Source of the DNA: Clostridia bacterium
Lineage (GTDB): Bacteria > Bacillota > Clostridia > Oscillospirales > CAG-272
Direction of reading: 5' to 3'
Assembly: GCA_017547655.1 (NCBI GenBank)
Contig: JAFYPF010000019.1
Location: forward strand, 1 to 61,516
DNA: 61,516 bases
Under the pieces are notes generated by a model, which worked only from the letters and a program-made list of their open reading frames with translations, did not search any database and had not been told where the DNA came from. Below are positions 14,170 through 22,093 of this stretch, one piece after another (position 1 is the first letter of the stretch; the number at the start of each line of letters is the position of its first letter). The position numbers were made by a program, and so were the translations under genes.

Positions 14170-15080
14170 TTTTCATTTCTCCCTTCAAGTTTTTTCCCTG
14201 TCGCAGACAAAAACACGTCGTCCATTTTACCCTTTGTTATTTCATAATCTTTAAAGACCGACGGATATTTTATTATAAGCTCGGTCGCCTTTTCGGTATT
14301 GGGAATCTGTATTTTAAATGCATCTCTTATAGGCTCATATTCAACACCTATATTTTTTACCGTTTCTTCGGTGGTATTATAGAGAGTTATATAATCGCCC
14401 GTATATTTATTCTTTAATTCAAGCGGCGTTCCCTCGGCTATAAGTTTTCCCGAATCAAGAATAACAACGTAATCTGCTTCCGCCGCCTCTTCCATATAAT
14501 GCGTGGTAAGAAATACAGTTAGATTTTCATTTTTTCTCAATCCGCTTATAACGTTCCATAGTGTTTTTCTCGTTTGCGGGTCAAGTCCCGTCGTCGGCTC
14601 ATCAAGTATAAGAAGCTTCGGCTTGTGGAAAAGCGCCCTTGCAATATCTACTCTTCTTCTCTGTCCTCCCGACAGCTTTCCTACGGTTCTGTTAAGAATA
14701 TCCGAAAAGTCAAGCATTTCGGATAACTCTTTAAGTCTGTCCTCAAATTCTTTACCGTATATACCGTAAAGAGATGCCTTAAATTCAAGATTATCCCTTA
14801 CAGTCAACGCCTTATCAAGAACGGAATTTTGGAACACAACGCCTATTTCCGTCTTTATCTTGTCGATGTTTTTATCAATATCATTTCCGTCGATAACTAC
14901 TGTTCCTTTGTCCTTTGCAAGCTGTCCGCAGATAATTCCAATCGTAGTAGATTTTCCCGCGCCGTTTACACCGAGAAACGCAAACAGTTCGCCTTTCTTT
15001 ACACAAAACGAAAGGTTATGTACAGCCTTTACCTCTCCAAACGATTTGTAAAGGTCGGTTATTTCAATAATGTTATTCAT
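14166..15080 (-). CDS. ABC transporter ATP-binding protein (DrrA/multidrug type)
   Basis: A 304-residue ATPase: Walker A GVNGAGKST (about 37-45), Q-loop GVVFQNSVLDK, signature LSGGQRRRVDIARAL (about 136-150), Walker B LLILDEPTTGLDPQTR and switch His in FLTTHYMEEA. The C-terminal extension after about 215 is typical of the DrrA group. It overlaps the TetR gene by 4 nt and the permease gene by 4 nt, so all three are one operon. Confidence 0.92.
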   Translation of the reverse strand: MNNIIEITDLYKSFGEVKAVHNLSFCVKKGELFAFLGVNGAGKSTTIGIICGQLAKDKGTVVIDGNDIDKNIDKIKTEIGVVFQNSVLDKALTVRDNLEFKASLYGIYGKEFEDRLKELSEMLDFSDILNRTVGKLSGGQRRRVDIARALFHKPKLLILDEPTTGLDPQTRKTLWNVISGLRKNENLTVFLTTHYMEEAAEADYVVILDSGKLIAEGTPLELKNKYTGDYITLYNTTEETVKNIGVEYEPIRDAFKIQIPNTEKATELIIKYPSVFKDYEITKGKMDDVFLSATGKKLEGRNEK

Positions 15081-15643
15081 ATATTTTTCTCCTTGGCGCT
15101 CAATGCCATAAACACCTCCGACATCATTCGGCTGACGTCGTCCATAGTAAACACACTGTTCCCCTGCGCAAACATTACGGCAAACCCATGCATATATACA
15201 GACAAATGGTTGTAGAGACGCATTGCGCTATCTTTGTCTTTGGCATAATTGCTTTCAACTACATTTAATACCTTTTCGGCGCTTATATCTTTTCCGGGGT
15301 GGTAATGCGGTATGCTTTCAAAATTATCTCTGCCCATAAACAGCATCTTAAAAAGTTCAGGCTCGTTCTTGGCAAATTCTACGTATTTTAAACCCGCACC
15401 CTTGAATGGAATATCGTGCTTCAGTCCCTCTTCTATATATGCTCGATACTCCGTCTTTGCCCTTTCCTTTACAGCCTCTTGAACCTCTTCTATATTCTTA
15501 AATGCAGTAAATATGGGCGCTGTCGATACACCAAGTTCTGCTGCAAGATTTCTTGCAGTAAGTATATCAATTCCAAACTTTTTCACCATATTATATGCTG
15601 CTTCCGCTATCTGTTCTTTTGTAAATCTTACCTTTGGCGGCAT
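15077..15643 (-). CDS. TetR-family regulator of the ABC exporter operon
   Basis: A 188-residue regulator with an N-terminal HTH (KVRFTKEQIAEAAYNMVKKFG, ILTARNLAAELGVSTAPIFTAFKNIEEV). The C-terminal domain resembles the WHG-type TetR ligand domain (GLKYVEFAKNEPELFKMLFM; YMHGFAVMFAQG). Start at ATG 15643 follows AAGGAGTG. A 14-bp palindrome lies just downstream of its promoter -10, implying autorepression of the whole exporter operon. Confidence 0.88.
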   Translation of the reverse strand: MPPKVRFTKEQIAEAAYNMVKKFGIDILTARNLAAELGVSTAPIFTAFKNIEEVQEAVKERAKTEYRAYIEEGLKHDIPFKGAGLKYVEFAKNEPELFKMLFMGRDNFESIPHYHPGKDISAEKVLNVVESNYAKDKDSAMRLYNHLSVYMHGFAVMFAQGNSVFTMDDVSRMMSEVFMALSAKEKNI

Positions 15644-15667
15644 TAAATTCACTCCTTCAAACGTTAA

Positions 15668-15721
15668 ATAACACGTGTTATATCACACTTGTTATTATAC
15701 ACCGTTTTAGCATTTTGTCAA
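15668..15721 (-). promoter_or_regulatory. TetR-ABC operon promoter and operator
   Basis: Minus-strand TTGACA (15716-15721), 16-nt spacer, TATAAT (15694-15699), followed by the perfect palindrome ATAACACGTGTTAT (15668-15681) near +12. Good TetR operator candidate. Confidence 0.75.
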
Positions 15722-15780
15722 GAGAGGAAATAAAAATACTATTGCTAAAATAAAACATTACATCTGCGTAATTACAAAAA

Positions 15781-16257
15781 GTTAGCACAAACCAAAGGAA
15801 GATTCCAAAGAGGAGACCTCTTTGGTCGTTTTAGGGGTAGGGGGTCAAGGGGGCGGGGGAATCGCTCGCCACGCGAGAGGGAATCTCTGGTTCTTCAATC
15901 TTAATAAAGAACTTAATTGACTTGTATGCTCCAGTTTTCTCCTGCGGTGTTACCGCCCTGCCACCTTGTGCCTTCTTTGCAATACTTTCTTGGCACCAAG
16001 AAAGTATGAAAAAAAGAGAAATTAGAACTCTTTTGAAAACAATATCTCTGCGATAATTGTTAGCACCTTCTAAACAAATGTATCTATAAAAATTACACTC
16101 CTTTAGATTTCTCTTCGTTACTTTCTTTACGTAAAGAAAGTAACCAAAGAAGACGCAAAGAGAGGAGGAGTTCCGATTCTCCCCCTCCCTTTGAACCCTC
16201 CCGCTCAAAACGGCCAAAGGGTTTCCCCCTTTGGAATCTTCCTTGGTCTGTGCAAAC
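15781..16257. mobile_element. MITE-like element with long imperfect terminal inverted repeats
   Basis: A 477-bp non-coding element. Its left end (15781-15848) and right end (16191-16257) are imperfect inverted repeats of about 67 bp. Each end has its own internal hairpin (CCAAAGAGG/CCTCTTTGG left, CCAAAGGG/CCCTTTGG right), and these differ by compensating changes. Inside are a 26-bp palindrome (15982-16007, 12-bp arms) and a perfect 28-bp palindrome (16117-16144, centred on TACGTA). No transposase is encoded. Open frames inside it look meaningless. It fills most of the 736-bp gap between tetR and degV. Confidence 0.7.
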
Positions 16258-16314
16258 TTACAGTAAATGCACAGAGGGAATGTATTATTATAGCAATCAT
16301 TTTTTTAATACAAT

Positions 16315-16355
16315 AAAAAAATGTACAGACTTCGGAAGCTTCCTCGGTCTGTACA
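16315..16355 (-). terminator. Intrinsic terminator of degV
   Basis: TGTACAGAC/GTCTGTACA arms with an inner GGAAGCTTCC palindrome, followed by seven T on the minus strand, 25 bp after the degV stop codon. Confidence 0.85.
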
Positions 16356-16379
16356 ATGTTTTTTGTAAATATATAGAGG

Positions 16380-17216
16380 TTATATTTTTTCAAAACCTAT
16401 AAGCAAACCGCCAAGCTCTGCGTAAAAACTGCAAAGTCCTCGGCAATTATACACCTTTACATCAATTTGATTAAACTCAGCCTTTAAATTATCCAAAACT
16501 TTATTTGCAAATTCTTCATTAAAGCAATGGGCAATTCTAACCTTGCCTCCCTTGTACCCCAACTTTTTCAATTGCTCTATTATTGAATCAAGAGCTTTTT
16601 TTTCGCCTCTGCACTTTTCAAGCATTTCAAGGTCGCCTCTGTCACTCGCCTTTCCGAGTGCGCGTATTCCAAGCACACCCGCCATTTTCGCAGCAATATG
16701 ACTAACACGTCCGTTGTTCGCAAGATTTTTCATTGACTGCAGCATAAACAACAAGCCTGTGTTTTTCATATACTTGTCAATCTCGCGGCATATATCGTCA
16801 AATTCTTTTTCAGCCTGAATCAAATCTTGCAGTCTTTCAATTATAAGGCGCATTTCAGGTCCCGTCGAAAGAGAATTGATAACGTACACCTTTCTGTCGG
16901 GACACATTTCCTCATACTGTCTTTTCGCAAGACAAGCGGAATTGTAACTTCCCGAAAGCGCAGCCGTAATAGTTATGCAAAAAATTTCATCGGCATCGCC
17001 GAAGCACCTTAAGTAGTCTTCGGTATTTGGACACGAGGTAGACGACTTCCCGCTGTATTGCTGAAGGTCGTCAACCATTTCTCTTACGTCAAGTTCATTA
17101 TCGTCGGTATATACCTTTTCTGTTGTAATTATCTTCAAAGGTGCGCTGTCAAACAATTCACCCTCAAGAAACAACGTATCTGCCGATGAATCGGCTACTA
17201 TCTTAACTTTTTTCAT
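16380..17216 (-). CDS. DegV-family fatty-acid-binding protein
   Basis: A 278-residue DegV/FakB-like protein. The start KKVKIVADSSADT and the TSCPNTEDYLRCF segment carry the conserved Ser/Thr of the lipid-binding site; ITITAALSGSYNSA is the second conserved loop, and the C-terminal IAHCFNEEFANKV and CRGLCSFYAELGGLLIGF close the fold. FakB proteins present acyl chains to the kinase FakA; no fakA is in the window. The start was placed at 17216 rather than further upstream because DegV proteins start at this conserved strand. It has its own promoter and terminator. Confidence 0.88.
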   Translation of the reverse strand: MKKVKIVADSSADTLFLEGELFDSAPLKIITTEKVYTDDNELDVREMVDDLQQYSGKSSTSCPNTEDYLRCFGDADEIFCITITAALSGSYNSACLAKRQYEEMCPDRKVYVINSLSTGPEMRLIIERLQDLIQAEKEFDDICREIDKYMKNTGLLFMLQSMKNLANNGRVSHIAAKMAGVLGIRALGKASDRGDLEMLEKCRGEKKALDSIIEQLKKLGYKGGKVRIAHCFNEEFANKVLDNLKAEFNQIDVKVYNCRGLCSFYAELGGLLIGFEKI

Positions 17217-17252
17217 ATTTTCAACTCTCGTTTCGGGTTGTATTTTTCTATT

Positions 17253-17281
17253 ATTATACACTTCAAATGTTGATTTGTCAA
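17253..17281 (-). promoter_or_regulatory. Promoter of degV
   Basis: Minus-strand TTGACA (17276-17281), 17-nt spacer, TATAAT (17253-17258), 37 bp upstream of the degV start. Confidence 0.75.
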
Positions 17282-17323
17282 CATTTTTGTTATTTTAAGA
17301 CGCAACAAAAAAACATTAGCTTC

Positions 17324-17352
17324 TTGAATTTGCCAATAATATGTTGTATAAT
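17324..17352 (+). promoter_or_regulatory. Promoter upstream of the MATE remnant, probably driving the deacylase gene
   Basis: TTGAAT, 17-nt spacer, TATAAT on the plus strand, 34 bp before the MATE remnant. With that gene decayed it probably now serves 17700-19126. Confidence 0.65.
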
Positions 17353-17385
17353 AGTTGTTAACATTTGTAAAAAACAGAGTTTTTA

Positions 17386-17677
17386 ATGGAAATACAGCTT
17401 TCAGACCTTTTTACATATAAAAAACTGTTTTTGTTTACGATGCCGCCCATAATGATGATTTTTACGTCTATTTACAGCGTGGTTGACGATTATTTTGCTT
17501 CAAACTACATAGCAAAACTCTCTTTGCTGCTCTTAATCTTATATTTCCTAAAAAACGTTAGGGCAAAAATAACCGCAATCCAATATGCAGTTTTCGCTTA
17601 TCGTCGCAGAAATACTTGCAGTCGCTGTAACAGTGCTATTCCTATTCTTGAAAAAACAAAAATATAAATATTGGTAA
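17386..17677 (+). pseudogene. Decayed MATE-family efflux transporter
   Basis: The 5' part reads MEIQLSDLFTYKKLFLFTMPP, then MMIFTSIYSVVDDYF, clearly the first helix of a MATE transporter. After about 60 residues the frame is lost. A separate frame then encodes the typical MATE C-terminus (AEILAVAVTVLFLFLKKQKYKYW) ending at 17677. A normal MATE gene is about 1.35 kb, so more than 1 kb of the centre is deleted and at least one frameshift is present. The promoter survives. Confidence 0.8.
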
Positions 17678-17699
17678 TAAATTACGAGAGGATTACTTT

Positions 17700-18260
17700 A
17701 TGGAAACAAAGACTTTTTACGTTGATTCAATACTTTATAAAGGCAAACCTGAAAATATCTCGGAAAGACTTGAAAAAGAAGTGAGGGTATATGACTTGCT
17801 TGACTCTCTCGGTATCGAATATGAAAGAGCTGACCACAACCCCGCTGATACAATTGAAGACTGCGAAGAGGTTGAAAAGGTTATCGGCGTCGATATATGC
17901 AAAAACCTCTTTCTCTGCAACAGACAAATGACAAAATTCTATATGCTTATGATGCCGGGCAAAAAGCCTTTTAAAACAAAGGACCTTTCTCAACAAATCG
18001 GAAGCGCACGTCTTTCTTTTGCTCCCGCTGAAAAAATGCTTGAATATCTTGACATTACCCCCGGTTCTGTCAGCATTATGGGACTTGCAAACGATAAGAA
18101 TAACGAAGTTCAGCTTCTTCTCGACAGAGAAATATACGAAAGCGACTTCGTGCGTTGCCATCCCTGCATAAATACGTCTACTCTCAAAATCAAGACGTCC
18201 GACATTCTCGAAAAATATTTGCCACACATTAAGCACAATATCGTAGTTGTTGATTTATAA
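17700..18260 (+). CDS. YbaK/ProX-type aminoacyl-tRNA deacylase
   Basis: A 186-residue protein of the YbaK/EbsC (prolyl-tRNA editing) superfamily, close to PrdX/ProX. Recognisable parts are VYDLLDSLGIEYERADHNPADTIEDCEEVEKVIG (about 30-62), CKNLFLCNRQMTKFYMLMMPGKKPFKTKDLSQQIG with the conserved Lys (about 67-100), and GSVSIMGLANDKNNEVQLLLDREI (about 124-148). Family members hydrolyse mischarged Ala-tRNA(Pro). AGAGGATT precedes the ATG. It is followed 20 nt later by a radical SAM gene in the same direction. Confidence 0.87.
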   Translation: METKTFYVDSILYKGKPENISERLEKEVRVYDLLDSLGIEYERADHNPADTIEDCEEVEKVIGVDICKNLFLCNRQMTKFYMLMMPGKKPFKTKDLSQQIGSARLSFAPAEKMLEYLDITPGSVSIMGLANDKNNEVQLLLDREIYESDFVRCHPCINTSTLKIKTSDILEKYLPHIKHNIVVVDL

Positions 18261-18280
18261 TACAACACACTATAAAACCT

Positions 18281-19126
18281 ATGATTAACAAAGCCTATCT
18301 TGAAATAACTAATATCTGTAATTTATCTTGCTCATTCTGTCACAAAACGCAAAGACCACATCGAACAATGACAACAGAAGAGTTTAATTTTCTTACGGAT
18401 AGATTAAAGAACAAAATAAAATATCTGTACTTTCATCTTATGGGAGAACCTACACTCCATCCAAATCTGCCCGACTTTATTTCTACAGCAAAAACAAAAG
18501 ATTTTCTGCCGATAATCACCACCAACGGCTCACTTTTAGGGAAATTCGGAGAAAGCCTATTGTATAACACCCCCCACAAAATAAGCATATCTCTCCACGC
18601 GCCTGCGGCAAACGAAGCCTTTGCAGATGAAAGTTATCTAACAAATTGTATTGACTTTGCAAAAAAAGCAGCCGAGAAAAAATGCTATATCGCCTTTCGG
18701 CTTTGGAATCTCGGCGGCGAAGGTGAAGATGAAAATGCCTCGATTATTAAAAAATTAAAAAGAGAATTTCCAAACGAATGGACGAACATTAGAAATGGTT
18801 TCGGAAAAAAGTTATCCGACTACGTTTACCTTGAGTTTGCCAAGCATTTCGATTGGCCCGATATAAATTTAACCGAAGAAAACAACGATGATATATTCTG
18901 CTATGGTTTGCGCGACCAAATAGGCATACTTTGCGACGGAACGGTAGTTCCCTGCTGTCTTGATGCCGACGGTAATATCCCACTTGGTAACCTCTTCGAA
19001 AACGACCTTGAATCTATATTAAATTCAAAAAGAGCAAAAGATATATACAACGGATTTAGTCAAAGAAAAGCCACCGAAGAACTCTGCCGCAAATGCGGTT
19101 ATTCAAAAAGATTCAGTAAAAAATAA
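18281..19126 (+). CDS. Radical SAM protein with SPASM-like C-terminus
   Basis: A 281-residue enzyme. The radical SAM cluster motif is CNLSCSFC (CxxxCxxC, residues 13-20), followed by YLYFHLMGEPTLHP (GGE-like SAM-binding motif). The C-terminal third has a cysteine-rich SPASM-type region: CDGTVVPCCLDADGNIPLGN and ELCRKCGYSKR. Such proteins usually modify peptides or proteins, but no precursor peptide is evident nearby. There is no clear ribosome site at the ATG, so it may depend on coupling to the deacylase gene. A bidirectional terminator follows. Confidence 0.85.
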   Translation: MINKAYLEITNICNLSCSFCHKTQRPHRTMTTEEFNFLTDRLKNKIKYLYFHLMGEPTLHPNLPDFISTAKTKDFLPIITTNGSLLGKFGESLLYNTPHKISISLHAPAANEAFADESYLTNCIDFAKKAAEKKCYIAFRLWNLGGEGEDENASIIKKLKREFPNEWTNIRNGFGKKLSDYVYLEFAKHFDWPDINLTEENNDDIFCYGLRDQIGILCDGTVVPCCLDADGNIPLGNLFENDLESILNSKRAKDIYNGFSQRKATEELCRKCGYSKRFSKK

Positions 19127-19132
19127 AAAATC

Positions 19133-19165
19133 AGAGGGTATATGGGCAAAGCCCATATACCCTCT
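19133..19165. terminator. Bidirectional intrinsic terminator
   Basis: AGAGGGTATATGGGC/GCCCATATACCCTCT, a 15-bp perfect stem with a 3-nt loop, flanked by A and T tracts. It separates the radical SAM gene from the end of the Hdr-Flx-Frd operon. Confidence 0.88.
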
Positions 19166-19184
19166 ATTGTTTTAACTATATAAG

Positions 19185-20462
19185 TTAGAATAGAATTACG
19201 ATAAACTGCGAAACCAATACAACCGCAATAAGAGCAATAGGATATGTAGCCGCATAAGCAGCTGCAACATCTTCTGTTCCCGCTGTTGAAATCAAAGTTC
19301 CAAGCGCAGGAGTACTCGTCATACCCCCCGTAATAGAACCGAGGTTATTAAGGAGGCTGAGCTTAAGTACGTATTTAGCAAAGAAGAAGCCTGCGAACAT
19401 AGGAACTACAGTCATAATAATTCCGTATACAAAGTACATCGGGTCAAAGTTTGCAATAAACTCTGCACCACCGGGAATACCTGCAGCTACAAGGAAGAGT
19501 ACAAGCCCAAGCTCTCTGAAAAGCTTAAGAGTTGACTGTGAAGGCATTATGTCCAACTTACCGATTCTGCCAAAATGACCAAATACGAGCGAAGAAAGGA
19601 GACATCCGCCTGTAGTTGTAAGCGAGAAGCAAGTTCCGCTCAAGCCTGCAGCAGAAAGAGGAATCTTAATTCTGCCGAGGAAAACACCAACAAGTGCCGC
19701 AAGTGCAAATGCAGCAAATCCGTGTCCATCAAGCTTAAGAAGATTGCCTATTACTTTCTTCTTCGAAGAGCCATCGTCAACGCTTGTTATCAAAGCGCGT
19801 TCTTTATCCATATCCGCTTTTGTTAATTTAGGAACAAGCTGAACGAAAAGTACTACGCCGATAACGCCGAATATGTAAGCAATACCGTGTCCAACGGATA
19901 CAAGGCTCGTATATTCGGGAGCAACCGTTGCTTTAGCTGCTGAAAAGGCGGGTGTTGATGTAAGAGAACCCGAAAGAAGACCAACAATCATTGCCGTAAA
20001 GCCTTCTGCGGTTTCAATTGTCGCACCAAAGCCAATTCCTCTACCGATAAATATACATGCAACTGCCGAAAGACCACCAAAGATAATTATTACCAAACCT
20101 AACAAAACGTAGGATTTGAAATTTTTCTTCATATTACCGAAGAATTTAGGTCCTGCGATAAAGCCTACTGAAGTAACGAAAAGGATAAGTCCCAAGCTTT
20201 CGATAATTTCAAGTGCTTTTTCAGCAAAGTTAATAATTACGTCTTTTCCCTCTACTGCAGCTTTAATAGTAAGCTGTCCTTCGAGAGACTCATAAAAAAG
20301 TGCGCCGAATATAAGGGCAACAACAAATACACCTGCATCACCCAAGGAAACACCTTTTATAGTTATTCTTCCCAAAGCATATCCGAAAAACAACACACCA
20401 AACACGCAAAACATTAAAAATGTAATGCCTGTTACGGGAATAACACCGCCAAATAAATTCAT
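19185..20462 (-). CDS. AspT/YidE-type exchanger
   Basis: A 425-residue membrane protein made of two homologous halves, each about 170-200 residues, with the paired signatures GSLTSTPAF (about 165) and GMTSTPAL (about 385) of the aspartate:alanine exchanger (YidE/YbjL) family. About ten membrane helices are predicted, with a short cytoplasmic linker at about 212-235 (KADMDKERALITSVDDGSSKKK). No RCK/TrkA_C domains are present between the halves, unlike many YidE proteins. It is the last gene of the Hdr-Flx-Frd operon, 16 nt after frdA. An exchange of aspartate, fumarate or succinate would fit the operon; the substrate is inferred. Confidence 0.82.
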   Translation of the reverse strand: MNLFGGVIPVTGITFLMFCVFGVLFFGYALGRITIKGVSLGDAGVFVVALIFGALFYESLEGQLTIKAAVEGKDVIINFAEKALEIIESLGLILFVTSVGFIAGPKFFGNMKKNFKSYVLLGLVIIIFGGLSAVACIFIGRGIGFGATIETAEGFTAMIVGLLSGSLTSTPAFSAAKATVAPEYTSLVSVGHGIAYIFGVIGVVLFVQLVPKLTKADMDKERALITSVDDGSSKKKVIGNLLKLDGHGFAAFALAALVGVFLGRIKIPLSAAGLSGTCFSLTTTGGCLLSSLVFGHFGRIGKLDIMPSQSTLKLFRELGLVLFLVAAGIPGGAEFIANFDPMYFVYGIIMTVVPMFAGFFFAKYVLKLSLLNNLGSITGGMTSTPALGTLISTAGTEDVAAAYAATYPIALIAVVLVSQFIVILF

Positions 20463-20478
20463 TGTCTATTACCTCGTC

Positions 20479-22077
20479 TTATTTCTTTCTCGTATAGTTA
20501 GGAAGAAGCTTCGGTGATACTGTCTTTGTATCAATTCCTGCTTTTTCTATTTCTTTTTCAAACTTTGCAATATGGTCAAGTGTAAGCTTACCAACAGATG
20601 CTTCTTTAGCATTAGCGGCAGCGCTCTTACCTGCAGTTCTACCGAATACGATAATATCAAGCAAAGAGTTACCCATAAGTCTGTTCTTACCGTGGATACC
20701 ACCAACAGCTTCACCTGCAACAAAGAGGTTCTTAATGTTTGTTGTCATACAGTCAGCATCAATGTCAAGACCGCCGTTCTGATAGTGGAGTGTAGGATAA
20801 ATAAGAATAGGCTCTTTGCGAATATCAATACCGTACTGAGCAAACATTCTCATCATAGCAGGAATTCTTGCTTCGATAGTGCCCTCTCCGCCAATCTTTT
20901 CAATCATGGGAGTATCAAGCCATACTGCCTGACCGTTACCTGTATCAATACCGTTGCCTCTTTCAAGACACTCTCTGATAACAGATGCAGCAGTTACGTC
21001 TCTTGTTTCAAGGGGATGCATAAATACTTCGCCGTTTACGTTAACAAGTTTAGCACCCAAAGAACGAACTTTTTCTGTAACAAGCGCGCCGAAAATCTGT
21101 TCGGGGAATGCTGCGCCTGTGGGGTGATACTGAAGTGTTTCAGCATACTTAAGGTTTGCACCTACTCTGTAACCGAGTACAAGGCCGTCTGCGGTTGCAC
21201 CGTAGTGGTTAGATGTTGGGAAGCCCTGATAGTGCATACGACCTGCACCGCCAGTTGCAATAACAACAGTCTTTGCCTTTGCAACGTAAAGCTCTTTTGT
21301 TTCCATATTCATAAGAACAGCGCCCGCAGCGTTACCCTTATCGTCAAGAATAAGCTCAATTGCCGCAGTAAAGTCAACTACGGGAATCTGACGGTTAAAT
21401 ACTTCGTCACGAAGTGTTCTCATAATTTCTGCGCCGGAGTAGTCCTTAGCAGCGTGCATTCTCTTTCTTGATGTACCGCCACCGTGAGTGGTTATCATAT
21501 TACCATCAGCATCTTTATCAAACTCAACGCCGAGCTTGGAAAGCCACTGAATAGCCTCGGGAGCATCACAAACAAGCTTTCTGAGAAGCTCTCTCTTAGC
21601 TGCAAAATGTCCGCCGCCAAATGCGTCAACAAAGTGAATTGCAGGAGAGTCGTTAGGCTTATCAGCAGCCTGAATACCACCCTCAGCCATCATTGTGTTA
21701 GCATCACCGATACGAAGCTTTGTTACAATCATAACGTTAGCGCCTGCTTCGTGAGCTTCAATAGCCGCAGAAGAACCTGCGCCGCCGCCACCGATAACGA
21801 GTACGTCTACGTCATAGTCGGGATTTTCAAGGTCAACACTTTCAGCAGTAATTCTGCTGTGTGCTTGAAGAATTTCTGCAAGTTCGTGAGGAACCTTATC
21901 GCCCTTGTTTGCGCCTATCTTGAGTTCGCTGAATTCTTCTTTCTTATAGTCGGGATGGAACTGCGCAAGTAAGTCTTCTTTCTGCTGAGCTGTCATTCTT
22001 GCAGGCTCTAAAGCAATATTTTTGTCTCTTGCAGCTTCTACTGCCGCAAGGGATTTCTGAAAATTCTCTGAATACAT
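20479..22077 (-). CDS. frdA: Fumarate reductase flavoprotein subunit (soluble type)
   Basis: A 532-residue FAD protein. The dinucleotide site DVLVIGGGGAGSSAAIEAHEAG lies at about residues 90-111, later than usual because of an N-terminal extension. Active-site segments of the fumarate reductase/succinate dehydrogenase family are present: GGGTSRKRMH, LQYHPTGA, HYQNGGLDID and the arginine in KNRLMGNSLLDIIVFGR. The FAD-binding ATGGAGRMH is also visible. It reduces fumarate to succinate. No FrdC/FrdD anchor is encoded; the neighbouring iron-sulfur and Hdr genes are the likely electron donors. Thiol:fumarate reductase (TfrA) of methanogens is the closest known logic. Confidence 0.88.
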   Translation of the reverse strand: MYSENFQKSLAAVEAARDKNIALEPARMTAQQKEDLLAQFHPDYKKEEFSELKIGANKGDKVPHELAEILQAHSRITAESVDLENPDYDVDVLVIGGGGAGSSAAIEAHEAGANVMIVTKLRIGDANTMMAEGGIQAADKPNDSPAIHFVDAFGGGHFAAKRELLRKLVCDAPEAIQWLSKLGVEFDKDADGNMITTHGGGTSRKRMHAAKDYSGAEIMRTLRDEVFNRQIPVVDFTAAIELILDDKGNAAGAVLMNMETKELYVAKAKTVVIATGGAGRMHYQGFPTSNHYGATADGLVLGYRVGANLKYAETLQYHPTGAAFPEQIFGALVTEKVRSLGAKLVNVNGEVFMHPLETRDVTAASVIRECLERGNGIDTGNGQAVWLDTPMIEKIGGEGTIEARIPAMMRMFAQYGIDIRKEPILIYPTLHYQNGGLDIDADCMTTNIKNLFVAGEAVGGIHGKNRLMGNSLLDIIVFGRTAGKSAAANAKEASVGKLTLDHIAKFEKEIEKAGIDTKTVSPKLLPNYTRKK

Positions 22078-22093
22078 TTACTCTTCCTCCCCT

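Noticed and set aside
15831..16217. 128-codon open frame within the 477-bp inverted-repeat element
   Set aside because: It spans the terminal repeat and palindromes, has no ribosome site and no recognisable protein pattern; it is a product of the repeat sequence.
20572..21972. Long plus-strand open frames antisense to frdA
   Set aside because: They are shadows of the well-conserved flavoprotein gene and are rich in Cys/Ser/Asn with no domain pattern.
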